Source: a virus. Taken from it: a stretch of 21,665 bases of DNA. Position numbers and translations under genes: made by a program. The first letter of the stretch is position 1, and each line of letters opens with the position of its first letter. Below the pieces are notes generated by a model. That model had not been told where the DNA came from and searched no databases. It saw only the letters and a program-made list of their open reading frames with translations. Location: positions 1 to 21,665 of the IMG/VR virus record IMGVR_UViG_3300044632_002476. One strand, given 5' to 3'. This document shows, one piece after another, positions 1-7,066 of this stretch.

Positions 1-546
1 GTTTAGTTCTTTAAACTCTGTAGGCAGGGCAATCTCAAAAGAGACAATGTGCACATAGAATTTTGCGCGCATGCTTTCTTTAGATGGGTAGTACCTTTCA
101 AGCGCATCAATTTTTACGCTGTCTTTGTGCTGCTCATAGAAGTCGAGAGCCTCCTGCTTGTACTTGTCATAGTTTTCAATAAACTCTTCAGCAGTAGCCA
201 TGTACTCATTCTTAAGCTTATTCAGCTCAGTGTAAACTTCCAGGTACCTGTTCTTTGGAACAAAGTGGGCCTGGCTAATTAATGGGAACTCAAAAGAATT
301 GGTATACAGATACCTCCTGATTTTCCCCTCAATGTTTTTGAACTTTTTGTACACAGCCTTTTGAATAAGCATTTTCTTACCAAGATCAATAGTGTCTGGC
401 AATTTATTATCCAACAGGATGTCTTCTTCAGTGAGGTTAACTGACATGCCCCACATACCAATGTGTACGTTCACAAGCTTCCCATCCTGGAAAACTTTGT
501 CATAGTATCTTTGCAATGTTGCTGTAATTTTAGGTTCTGTGTTCAT
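1..546 (-). CDS. DUF3150-like phage protein, C-terminus cut by window edge
   Basis: An open frame runs from ATG at 546 to the left edge (182 codons, no stop), so the C-terminus is missing. The pattern matches my memory of the DUF3150 family: a short strand with VNVHIGMWG and then LTEEDI near residues 24-42, a helix with LGKKMLIQKAVYKKF, an FP...HFVP stretch, then a long charged helix with LKNEYMATAEEFIENYDKY. Near the edge is KFYVHIVSFEIALP, which fits the family's C-terminal region. DUF3150 genes are known next to MoxR/CobS-type AAA ATPases in phages and mobile elements, and here the next gene upstream is an AAA ATPase, which supports the call. The molecular role is unknown. The gene lies 34 bases after the ATPase stop and is probably cotranscribed with it. 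It has no Shine-Dalgarno sequence; its leader is A-rich. Confidence 0.65.
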   Translation of the reverse strand, partial: MNTEPKITATLQRYYDKVFQDGKLVNVHIGMWGMSVNLTEEDILLDNKLPDTIDLGKKMLIQKAVYKKFKNIEGKIRRYLYTNSFEFPLISQAHFVPKNRYLEVYTELNKLKNEYMATAEEFIENYDKYKQEALDFYEQHKDSVKIDALERYYPSKESMRAKFYVHIVSFEIALPTEFKELN

Positions 547-580
547 AATTATCTAGTTAGTTTTGTTGTTGTTTTGTTGT
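547..580 (-). promoter_or_regulatory. A-rich CAA-repeat leader of the DUF3150-like gene
   Basis: On the minus strand the 34 bases between the ATPase stop and the next ATG are almost only A and C at first, with CAACAAAACAACAACAAAAC, then CTAGATAATT up to the ATG. No purine-rich Shine-Dalgarno core is present. An unstructured A-rich leader of this type can support ribosome binding in hosts with little Shine-Dalgarno use. That role is an inference. Confidence 0.4.
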
Positions 581-2236
581 TTACTCTTCACCGATTGCAA
601 TACTCAACTTGCGCATGTTCTTTTGTACATCCGCAATAGGATCACCATTGTTTGTGACCATCATTAATTTACCTTGGGCCTGTTGACGCATAGTCTCTAA
701 ATCTTCCTTGTGAGACTTTGCAAAAGGAATAAATTCCGCCAGCCCTTCTGTTATATGTGAGTCGTTTACTTCTTCTCCTACGTCAAACGCCTTGTACATA
801 GCGTCTTTGAAGACCTCCTCAATCTCAGCACCTGTAAACTGTTTTGAGCCAGTTACAAATGTGTTGATTGCGAAATTTCTAGGATCACGCCCATATTTTT
901 TAATAACTACACTGAAGATTTCCTTACGCTCGTCGGCAGTAGGAAGGTCTACCCAGAACAGCTGGTCAAAGCGACCCTTGCGGATTAGTGCAGGAGGGAG
1001 CAGCGTGTGGTTGTTCGTGGTTGCCACAATAAACGCAGGGTTTGTGCGGTCATTGAGCCAGGTCAGGAATGTCCCAAAGATACGGCTGCTTACGCCGCTA
1101 TCTCCAGCACCACTCACCGCGCTAGAGCTCAGTGACTTCTCAATTTCGTCAATGAGGATTACGCATTTACCGACAGACTCTACTGTCTTGATAACTTCTC
1201 GCATATTTTTCTCGCTGTTACCCACCAGAGAATCAAAGATGCTACCAATATCGAGCGCAAATAAGGGGCAATCAAACTCCTTGGCAATTGCTTTACATAT
1301 TAGAGACTTGCCTGTACCAGGAACGCTGGCCAGCAGCATGCCCTTAGGTAATGGCAGGTTATATGCTCGTGCTTCTTTTGCATATGCTTTTTTACGAGAC
1401 ATGAGCCAGGTTTTTAGCCCACCTAAACCGCCAACATTATCAAAGCTGACGTTAGGCTCCATATAACTCAATAGCCCGTTCTTCTTTAACTGGGCAATTT
1501 TTTCCTGGAAAACAGTTTGCACAAACGCCTCATTATACGTCTTGTTTTCAGCCCAGGCTAGAGCAATAGCATTTTCAGCTTCTGTGGAGGTCATACCTTT
1601 AGCCGCCTCTGCCACCAGATCCTCGAAGGGTTCTGTCAACTCTGGAGCTTTCCTGTCTCCTCCTGTCTCTTCATTCTGAAGCTGAATTGTATTACGAATA
1701 GACATATCAATAAACTTCAACCTCTCCTTGTGGGCTTCTGCGTCAGGTAGAGAGTAGTCAAGAAGTTGAATTTCTTTCTGAAGTTCTCCAGGCACAGCAA
1801 ACTTATGCCCGGTAAATATCAGCATATTACCTCTCGCCTTCAATACATTCCATGCATTCCTGAGATGCCTGATCACAAGCTTGTTGTCAAAATGCATGTG
1901 AAAGTCTTTCATTACAAAAATACAATTACTCACATCATACGTCTGTAGATATAAAATAATTTTTGTGATGTTGGAAGTTATATCAACATTATGCAGCATT
2001 TCTTCATTTTCTTTTGTTGAAACTGTGGGTACTTCTGATCCGTCAGAATTTAACTGCTTGGGACCTGTGATATATTTCAGGCCAATCTGTACGTCCCATT
2101 CATATATAGATAAATCTGAATTAATTGCCCTGATACCGCAGAGCTCATTCATAAACCTTCTCTCCTCGTGTGTAAGTACAAACAAAGATGCGTAGGCAGA
2201 TTCTTGATATTTTGCTATTTTTCTGATGCTGTTCAT
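581..2236 (-). CDS. Ycf46-like AAA+ ATPase
   Basis: The 551-aa protein has the Ycf46 layout. An N-terminal domain carries a core like FVMKDFHMHFDNKLVIRHLR (about 107-126) and LLDYSLPDAE (158-167). A linker carries GMTSTEAENAIALA (214-227). An AAA+ module begins with NVGGLGGLKTWL (267-278). Walker A is VPGTGKS (305-311), where the usual GPPGTGKS has become SVPGTGKS. Walker B is VILIDEIEK (359-367), sensor 1 is ATTNN (405-409) and the arginine finger region is RKGRFD (419-424), so ATPase activity is probably intact. Ycf46/SpoVK-type proteins are common in cyanobacteria and plastids and their substrates are poorly defined. Here the enzyme may remodel a phage or host complex. The start ATG overlaps the AT-hook gene stop as ATGA, suggesting translational coupling. 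The C-terminal 100 residues are charged and helical. Confidence 0.9.
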   Translation of the reverse strand: MNSIRKIAKYQESAYASLFVLTHEERRFMNELCGIRAINSDLSIYEWDVQIGLKYITGPKQLNSDGSEVPTVSTKENEEMLHNVDITSNITKIILYLQTYDVSNCIFVMKDFHMHFDNKLVIRHLRNAWNVLKARGNMLIFTGHKFAVPGELQKEIQLLDYSLPDAEAHKERLKFIDMSIRNTIQLQNEETGGDRKAPELTEPFEDLVAEAAKGMTSTEAENAIALAWAENKTYNEAFVQTVFQEKIAQLKKNGLLSYMEPNVSFDNVGGLGGLKTWLMSRKKAYAKEARAYNLPLPKGMLLASVPGTGKSLICKAIAKEFDCPLFALDIGSIFDSLVGNSEKNMREVIKTVESVGKCVILIDEIEKSLSSSAVSGAGDSGVSSRIFGTFLTWLNDRTNPAFIVATTNNHTLLPPALIRKGRFDQLFWVDLPTADERKEIFSVVIKKYGRDPRNFAINTFVTGSKQFTGAEIEEVFKDAMYKAFDVGEEVNDSHITEGLAEFIPFAKSHKEDLETMRQQAQGKLMMVTNNGDPIADVQKNMRKLSIAIGEE

Positions 2237-2745
2237 GTTGCGATGAAGTTATTTTTTTTAATTTGTTTTAGTATGTCCGCATTTTGTACATTAAAGAACC
2301 CTAACACGTCAGCCATCATGGCTTCGTGTACAGATGTTCCATTTCTGGTTGCCCTGACTCTATAGTACTGAGTCTGGGTGTTGTGCATGTACGAACACAA
2401 CCAGTTTACGGCAAGATACAGAGGATGCTCTTGTATGTTATCCTGCCTCGAGGGCTTTTCCTCGCTTTTAGCTGGCTTGACCTCTTTTACCTCCTCAAGC
2501 CTTCTAGGTTTGCTTTTTACAAGAATTTTATTTTCTTCTACTTTGGGTTTATTCTTGGAACCCTTCGGTCTACCTCTTCCGCGTTTCGCTTCTTTAACTT
2601 GCGTGATTTGCTGGGGTAACTCTGCATTTTTAGGTTTATTCTTTGCCCCTTTGGGTCTGCCTCTTTTTCTAGGCACGCAGGGCTGCTCAGCTTCCGTCCG
2701 CAGATTCGTCGGGTGGCAAGCCTTTCCTTTCAATGTTTCTCTCAT
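2233..2745 (-). CDS. Protein with two AT-hook-like motifs
   Basis: The 170-aa protein has two near-identical basic motifs, RKRGRPKGAKNKPK (residues 26-39) and RGRGRPKGSKNKPK (55-68), each with the GRP core of an AT-hook that inserts in the minor groove of AT-rich DNA. A lysine- and glutamate-rich linker follows, then a folded-looking C-terminal part (about 105-170) beginning with HPLYLAVNWLCSYMH, which I do not recognise. DNA binding is a reasonable inference; the target is unknown. The stop TGA overlaps the start of the Ycf46-like ATPase. The ATG at 2745 gives a 59-base overlap with the small upstream gene. A GTG near residue 24 (about 2676) would remove the overlap and place the first motif at the N-terminus. 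Neither start has a Shine-Dalgarno sequence. Confidence 0.8.
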   Translation of the reverse strand: MRETLKGKACHPTNLRTEAEQPCVPRKRGRPKGAKNKPKNAELPQQITQVKEAKRGRGRPKGSKNKPKVEENKILVKSKPRRLEEVKEVKPAKSEEKPSRQDNIQEHPLYLAVNWLCSYMHNTQTQYYRVRATRNGTSVHEAMMADVLGFFNVQNADILKQIKKNNFIAT

Positions 2746-2863
2746 GAGATTTGGCTACATCCGTGTAGTACTTGGCATCAAGCTTAAGTTTTTCTACACG
2801 CTTGTATTTATCGCGTTTATTTCTAAGTTGATATTTTTTTATAGATCTACTCATGCATACCAT
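2687..2863 (-). CDS. Small basic protein, unknown
   Basis: This 58-aa frame reads MVCMSRSIKKYQLRNKR at its start and is rich in lysine and arginine, with a charged helix around DKYKRVEKLKLDAKYYTDVAKSHE. No family is recognised. I chose the ATG at 2863 (another ATG lies at 2854). The frame stays open upstream to a TTG at 2929, which would add 22 residues of low-complexity sequence. Its 3' end overlaps the AT-hook gene by 59 bases in another frame, so either it is the first gene of the operon or the AT-hook gene starts later. On the minus strand TATAAT lies directly before the ATG, which leaves almost no leader if it is used as a -10. The overlap is the main doubt. Confidence 0.5.
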   Translation of the reverse strand: MVCMSRSIKKYQLRNKRDKYKRVEKLKLDAKYYTDVAKSHERNIERKGLPPDESADGS

Positions 2864-2893
2864 TATATCATTCTGGTTTGTATTTGTAGACTC

Positions 2894-2899
2894 TATAAT
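2894..2899 (+). promoter_or_regulatory. Possible -10 element for the terminase transcript
   Basis: A perfect TATAAT lies here. Seventeen bases upstream is TTCTGG, a poor -35. The expected transcript would start near 2906 and give a leader of about 130 bases before the terminase ATG. It sits in the divergent gap between the minus-strand operon and the terminase, the expected place for a promoter. Confidence 0.35.
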
Positions 2900-3001
2900 G
2901 TTTTTTCTTGAAAGACTTTTGTCTATCAAATAGGCTGGTTAAGGCAGTTAAGGATACCTCAAAGAAATTAAATAGTTCTGTTGTTGGTGCTGGTTTCTGT
3001 T

Positions 3002-3037
3002 TTACCGCTCTGTGAAAACGGTAACTTTTTGTTTTTC
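3002..3037 (+). terminator. Terminator-like hairpin in the terminase leader
   Basis: TTACCG (3002-3007) pairs with CGGTAA (3019-3024) around an 11-base loop and is followed by CTTTTTGTTTTTCT, ending right at the ATG at 3039. A 6-bp stem is short, so termination may be partial. It could act as an attenuator on terminase expression or as a structured leader. A GTG at 3012 lies inside the loop. Confidence 0.35.
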
Positions 3038-3038
3038 T

Positions 3039-4757
3039 ATGATGACCCATGATACAGTTAAAGATACGGCAGAAAAGTTGCTTCGAAGGAATAATCCAAA
3101 GTCAGCCTTTCTGGCGCGTCAATTGATGTTTTCGGTACTTCCTCCGTCACATTTCGTAGAGAACTATCTATACGATAACGAAGGGCGTCTCCAGGACCTG
3201 GAGAATTTCCCGATGCTGAAGCAGATCTATGACAGCATGCCTCAGAAATTGCTGCTCAAGTGTAGCCGCAAAACTTTGAAGTCTACACTAATTAGTAATT
3301 TTATTTGTCTTAATTTAATTAGATGGAATTATTTTAAAATGATGTATGTCGGCCCTCAGGAACTGACGACAAAATACTTTTCAAGTAATTATCTGCCCCC
3401 AAGGTTTGAAAGCCCTAAAATCAAAAAGTTACTTAATAAAGGATGGTTTAAAAATGATGTTTTTGAAAAAATATTAGATGATACACATAGTAGTGTGTTG
3501 TTTAGATATGTGAGCGATGACGCTACACGAACTCGTGGACCTGCCATTGACTGCTTGGTGTATGACGAAATCCAGGATATTCAATATGACCAGATTCCTA
3601 TTATTCAGGAAACTATGGCGATGAGTCCTTATAAGCGCGAAATATTTGCGGGGACTCCGTTAGATTCAACAAATACAATTCACAGAATATGGAAATCATC
3701 AAATCAATTAGAATGGATGATGAAGTGTGCGAAATGTAATCATTGGAATTCTCTTACAGAAGGAAATGAACCACTTAAAATGGTGCAGCCTCACGGTTTC
3801 AGTTGCTCTAAATGTCTTAAGCAACTAAACTCTCGTAATGGAGAGTGGGTTGCTATGAACCCTGGATCATATCTTTTGACCGGCTATCACCTAGCTCAAC
3901 CTCTGTTACCGCACTTTAACGAAGATCCTAAAGAATGGAAAGAAATCTACGAAAAAGTACACAGCGGTAAGTATGAGTTAAGAACTGTCATGAATGAGAC
4001 TTTTGGTCTTACCTATGACATAGGCTCAAAACCAATTACCATGGAAGAGCTGGTTAAGATATGTACTCTTGGTCCTCAGTATGAAAATAATGCAGAGCAA
4101 AAAGGTTTAAATATCCTCGCAAAAAATAAATCAAAATATGTGCTTTATACTATGGGTGTAGACTGGGGTGTGAGTATGGCACAGTCAAGAACAGTTGCCA
4201 CTATGGGAGGCATGACAGCTGCAGGTGTCTTTGAAGTTGTTTTTGCAAAGATATATCGTGGGTTTGATTACGAGGCACACATTAAAGATATTGCAGAAAA
4301 GGCTAACAGCGTGGGAGCCTTTTGTGTGTCTGACTCTGGTCCTGACCCTATCAGAGGCATACGTTTATGCGAGCTTACAAGTATACAGAGGTCTCAGCTC
4401 GCGGCGTACAGAAGAACCAAAATGATTCAGCACTTTGAGCAAGGGCAATATGATTGGAGGCAGAATAGATGGGTATTGCATCGCTCTGATGTTATATCTC
4501 TAGTTATTCGCCAATTAAAAGCAGGCAAGATTAAATTTCCTCAATGGGACGATGTGTCAGAGTATATGCAGGACATTTTAAATGTATTCATTGAGGTGCG
4601 TGACGGGTTGTTTGGTCAGGAGCTTATATATGACCATCACCCCAAGCAGCCTGACGACGCTATGCATAGCCTTGTATTTGCGGTGTGTGCTGCCTATATG
4701 GCTATTGGTGACGCAGGTCTTGTGGGGGCTAGTAGTACGGCTGGTAGGGAAAATTAA
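3039..4757 (+). CDS. terL: Phage terminase large subunit, with zinc ribbon
   Basis: This is the ATP-driven DNA packaging motor and headful or site nuclease. Numbering from the GTG at 3012 (581 aa), the ATPase domain has a variant P-loop KCSRKTLKS (83-91) and Walker B CLVYDEIQD (181-189, with D185 and E186). A coupling region EIFAGTP follows (210-216). A zinc ribbon is formed by CAKC (239-242) and CSKC (265-268), as in GpA-like terminases. The RNase H-fold nuclease shows D384 in MGVDWG, D441 in CVSDSGPD and D548/D549 in QPDDAMHS, so all catalytic acids are present. I prefer the ATG at 3039 (or 3042) because the GTG lies in a hairpin loop. The neighbours on both sides run on the opposite strand. 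The stop overlaps the convergent AAA gene stop in TTAA. No small terminase subunit is visible in the window. Confidence 0.93.
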   Translation: MMTHDTVKDTAEKLLRRNNPKSAFLARQLMFSVLPPSHFVENYLYDNEGRLQDLENFPMLKQIYDSMPQKLLLKCSRKTLKSTLISNFICLNLIRWNYFKMMYVGPQELTTKYFSSNYLPPRFESPKIKKLLNKGWFKNDVFEKILDDTHSSVLFRYVSDDATRTRGPAIDCLVYDEIQDIQYDQIPIIQETMAMSPYKREIFAGTPLDSTNTIHRIWKSSNQLEWMMKCAKCNHWNSLTEGNEPLKMVQPHGFSCSKCLKQLNSRNGEWVAMNPGSYLLTGYHLAQPLLPHFNEDPKEWKEIYEKVHSGKYELRTVMNETFGLTYDIGSKPITMEELVKICTLGPQYENNAEQKGLNILAKNKSKYVLYTMGVDWGVSMAQSRTVATMGGMTAAGVFEVVFAKIYRGFDYEAHIKDIAEKANSVGAFCVSDSGPDPIRGIRLCELTSIQRSQLAAYRRTKMIQHFEQGQYDWRQNRWVLHRSDVISLVIRQLKAGKIKFPQWDDVSEYMQDILNVFIEVRDGLFGQELIYDHHPKQPDDAMHSLVFAVCAAYMAIGDAGLVGASSTAGREN

Positions 4758-5863
4758 AAGAATCCTACTCGTTTTTCTTCTGCCTTCTTGTAGCCTGGCT
4801 GATCTTCCATGTGGTAGATGTCTGCCAAAGTCATACCTTCTGTAATTCCCTCTGTGTTTAAATTTAAAGATTCTGCCAGTCTGATAGTATCCTCAAGGGA
4901 AAGCTTTCCAAACTCGTAGCTAAGCTTCAGCCTGCCTTTTCTTAGAAGTGCGGAATCAATATTATCTTTGCCTGTATTAAAGGTGGCAATAATTGACACG
5001 TTGGCTGCGTCTCCTAAAAAGCCTGACGTAAGGTTTAATATAGTTTGAACTACATCCGAGTCAGTAGATATCTCTCTAGAGATCAAAGCTTTCTCGGCAT
5101 CTTCAATAACAAGAATAATATCTTTGTTTTCTAGCAGCAGAGGAACAAGCTCAGGACTTGTGAGTTTTTCTACAATCCCTCCTGGGAGGTATACGATCTT
5201 ACGTTCAATATTGCACGAAGTAAGATATTTAATATATGAAGACTTACCTGTACCTGGTAGCCCGTTAAATAGATACAAGCCAGACGTAGATGTCTTCAAG
5301 CTATCTATAAGCTTATCATGAAACTCTAAAAAATTTTGCCCGTAGTTTAAGGCTAGGTCTCCGGATACTTCCATTGTGGGTAGCGGAGATAATGTTAACT
5401 CTCCGTATGTGGATGTAAGCATGTAAATTTTATTTTTACGTACTAGCTTGTGCGGAAGCAGAAGGTCACACAGTTTCTTTACGCTAGATCTGTCTTCCAC
5501 CGCTACCCGAATATGCACATGCAAATCATCCAGATCTTTCTTTTTAAGATCATTAAAGATACTAGCCACATGAAAATACTCACCCTCTGCAGACTTATAG
5601 GACGTCTGCATAAACACATCCTTATACTCACCATCTTTACCAATCCAGATGTTTTCTTCAACTACTCTGTTATTTATGACAGTGATGTCGCTAGAAAAAA
5701 CATCAAAGTGCTGCTCAATTTCTTTTAAAACGCTCATCTCAAAGGTGTCAGAAAAACCTAGAGATGTTGGAACAATACCTTTGAGTCTGTTGTAAAGAAA
5801 CTCTAATTTCTTAGTGTTTTGCAGTTCATAGAAATTGTGCAGTTGCTGGTTAGATGTGTGCAT
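4754..5863 (-). CDS. BCS1-like AAA ATPase
   Basis: The 369-aa protein has an N-terminal domain of about 180 residues of unknown type and a C-terminal AAA module. Walker A is GLPGTGKS (201-208). Walker B is IILVIEDAEKAL (249-260), with the ED order seen in the BCS1-like branch rather than DE. Sensor 1 is ATFNT (294-298) and LLRKGRL (306-312) holds the arginine finger. The protein ends in KRVGFF. Related ATPases occur in many large phages with no settled function, and a role in remodelling virion or replication complexes is possible. Its start overlaps the preceding 183-aa gene by 14 bases, so the two are probably coupled. The stop TAA at 4754-4756 lies within the TTAA shared with the terminase stop on the other strand. 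No terminator separates them. Confidence 0.85.
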   Translation of the reverse strand: MHTSNQQLHNFYELQNTKKLEFLYNRLKGIVPTSLGFSDTFEMSVLKEIEQHFDVFSSDITVINNRVVEENIWIGKDGEYKDVFMQTSYKSAEGEYFHVASIFNDLKKKDLDDLHVHIRVAVEDRSSVKKLCDLLLPHKLVRKNKIYMLTSTYGELTLSPLPTMEVSGDLALNYGQNFLEFHDKLIDSLKTSTSGLYLFNGLPGTGKSSYIKYLTSCNIERKIVYLPGGIVEKLTSPELVPLLLENKDIILVIEDAEKALISREISTDSDVVQTILNLTSGFLGDAANVSIIATFNTGKDNIDSALLRKGRLKLSYEFGKLSLEDTIRLAESLNLNTEGITEGMTLADIYHMEDQPGYKKAEEKRVGFF

Positions 5864-6401
5864 CGTCTATGTATTCTTTTAGTGTTTTAATTTTTTCGTC
5901 AAACAACTCTTGCAGAGCTTCATTCTTGCCTGTGTCATCGCCTTCACGCTCTTTCATAATAGCCTCAGGAAATAACACCGGAGGTTTATGCATACCATAG
6001 TCATGGAATATCTGACCAGCATAAACTCTAACTTCAGGAGAAAAATTTATCTTCTCACCTTTAATCAAGTAGGCTTCTGTGAGTCCGTATATTAGCTCCT
6101 CTGCTTCCAGAGGGTTTAGCTCTTCAATATTGTCTGGCTGGTTATTAAGCAAGTAATTTATAGTTTCAAAAACAGAAATATTTGACTCGTACACCTCTGT
6201 GGTAAGCAGCACAATGCCTGCCTGTATCTTATCAGACTGTAGATCAGATACAGAGCATTTGAAATCTTCCTGCAACTCTGCCCTTAAAACTGCAGCTTCC
6301 CACGTGTAACACTCTTCACCATATTCTTTTGTGATTAGCGCAATGAGTGCAAGTACCGGCGCTTTTTCATCTTCTAATATTTGTTTTTTACTTTTCTTCA
6401 T
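5850..6401 (-). CDS. Unknown acidic helical protein
   Basis: The 183-aa product is rich in glutamate and leucine and looks mostly helical, with a basic start MKKSKKQILEDEKAP and long amphipathic segments such as LNPLEAEELIYGLTEAYLIK. No cysteine cluster, signal peptide or membrane segment is seen and I do not recognise the family. It overlaps the AAA ATPase start by 14 bases and follows the 193-aa gene after 9 bases, so it belongs to the same transcript and may be a partner of the ATPase. A TATAAT lies 9 bases before its ATG. Confidence 0.8.
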   Translation of the reverse strand: MKKSKKQILEDEKAPVLALIALITKEYGEECYTWEAAVLRAELQEDFKCSVSDLQSDKIQAGIVLLTTEVYESNISVFETINYLLNNQPDNIEELNPLEAEELIYGLTEAYLIKGEKINFSPEVRVYAGQIFHDYGMHKPPVLFPEAIMKEREGDDTGKNEALQELFDEKIKTLKEYIDDAHI

Positions 6402-6409
6402 ATCTAATG

Positions 6410-6415
6410 ATTATA
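6410..6415 (-). promoter_or_regulatory. Possible -10 element before the 183-aa gene
   Basis: On the minus strand AGTATAAT lies just upstream of the ATG at 6401 and contains the stop codon of the preceding gene. The best -35 at a usable distance is TTGTGG (18-base spacer), which is weak. The same AGTATAAT string precedes the gene starting at 8122. Confidence 0.3.
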
Positions 6416-6992
6416 CTAGTTCACCGTTGGGGTCCACAAATTGTTTGTATACTTTCTGTACTGCTGCGTTTATGTAGTGCGCCCAATTGGTTAAGTGTTG
6501 AGAATTTAAACTTTTATCTAAATTTACTGCATACTCTACCCCAAACGGAGGAGCCAATATTACTCTCGGAGGCGATAGGCCGTCGGAGGTATAAACCACC
6601 TCGTTTTCAACTTTACGACTTGTGCAGGGTAGTACTGCAGTGGAAACAAACGGTATTATATTGAATGGTCTGGCCGATTCGGCTACTGCTGGGGGAGCAC
6701 CGTACTGCCAAAGTCTCCAGTAGTTCTTTAGTGTTTCTAACCTATCTTTCTCAAATATATCGTGCCTCACGGCACCGATACGTAAATCTAAATGATATCT
6801 CGGTGTGCTATAATGATTAAGTCTCTGTATGTTCCCTACAAGACACACAATTGCTTTATCCTGTCTTAGTGCATCAGTGAAAAATTTACTAGGATCATCG
6901 TAGTCAATAAAGTTTAAATATTTTCTTTTTTTAAAATGCTTGCCTCCTGGACGCCAGGCAATATGCACATCTTCGTCTGTGTAATGTATCAT
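6411..6992 (-). CDS. Unknown phage protein starting at a terminator
   Basis: The 193-aa protein starts MIHYTDEDVHIAWRPGG and contains FKKRKYLNFIDYDDPSKFF, a DLRIGAVRHDIFEKDRLETL segment and a proline-rich middle (SPPRVILAPPFGVEYAVNL). It looks like a soluble mixed alpha/beta protein and I recognise no family. Placement beside terminase and ATPases would suit a neck, completion or head-tail joining protein, but that is only context. The ATG directly follows the T-tract of the terminator of the preceding gene, with no Shine-Dalgarno sequence and no other methionine near the N-terminus. Expression must come from read-through or from a promoter within the terminator region, or else a non-ATG start further in is used. 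Confidence 0.75.
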   Translation of the reverse strand: MIHYTDEDVHIAWRPGGKHFKKRKYLNFIDYDDPSKFFTDALRQDKAIVCLVGNIQRLNHYSTPRYHLDLRIGAVRHDIFEKDRLETLKNYWRLWQYGAPPAVAESARPFNIIPFVSTAVLPCTSRKVENEVVYTSDGLSPPRVILAPPFGVEYAVNLDKSLNSQHLTNWAHYINAAVQKVYKQFVDPNGELV

Positions 6993-7032
6993 AAAAAAAA
7001 TAACCCGCCAGACTGTTGGGTCCTGGCGGGTT
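6993..7032 (-). terminator. Strong intrinsic terminator after the 351-aa gene
   Basis: A perfect 10-bp stem pairs 7002-7011 (AACCCGCCAG on the plus strand) with 7023-7032 (CTGGCGGGTT) around an 11-base loop. On the minus strand it is followed by ATTTTTTTT (8 T at 6993-7000). It lies 34 bases past the stop at 7067. The T-tract touches the ATG of the next minus-strand gene. Confidence 0.88.
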
Positions 7033-7066
7033 GTTATTTAATTTTAGTTTGTTTAAGTTTGTAAAA

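Noticed and set aside
792-1466. 224-aa frame opposite the Ycf46-like ATPase
   Set aside because: It is the antisense shadow of a conserved AAA domain and has no recognisable motif.
2378-2911. 177-aa plus-strand frame opposite the AT-hook gene
   Set aside because: It is a leucine- and phenylalanine-rich antisense shadow of lysine- and glutamate-rich coding sequence.
2868-3050. 60-aa minus-strand frame in the terminase leader
   Set aside because: It overlaps the terminase start and the upstream small gene and has low-complexity basic composition; the region is better explained as a leader.
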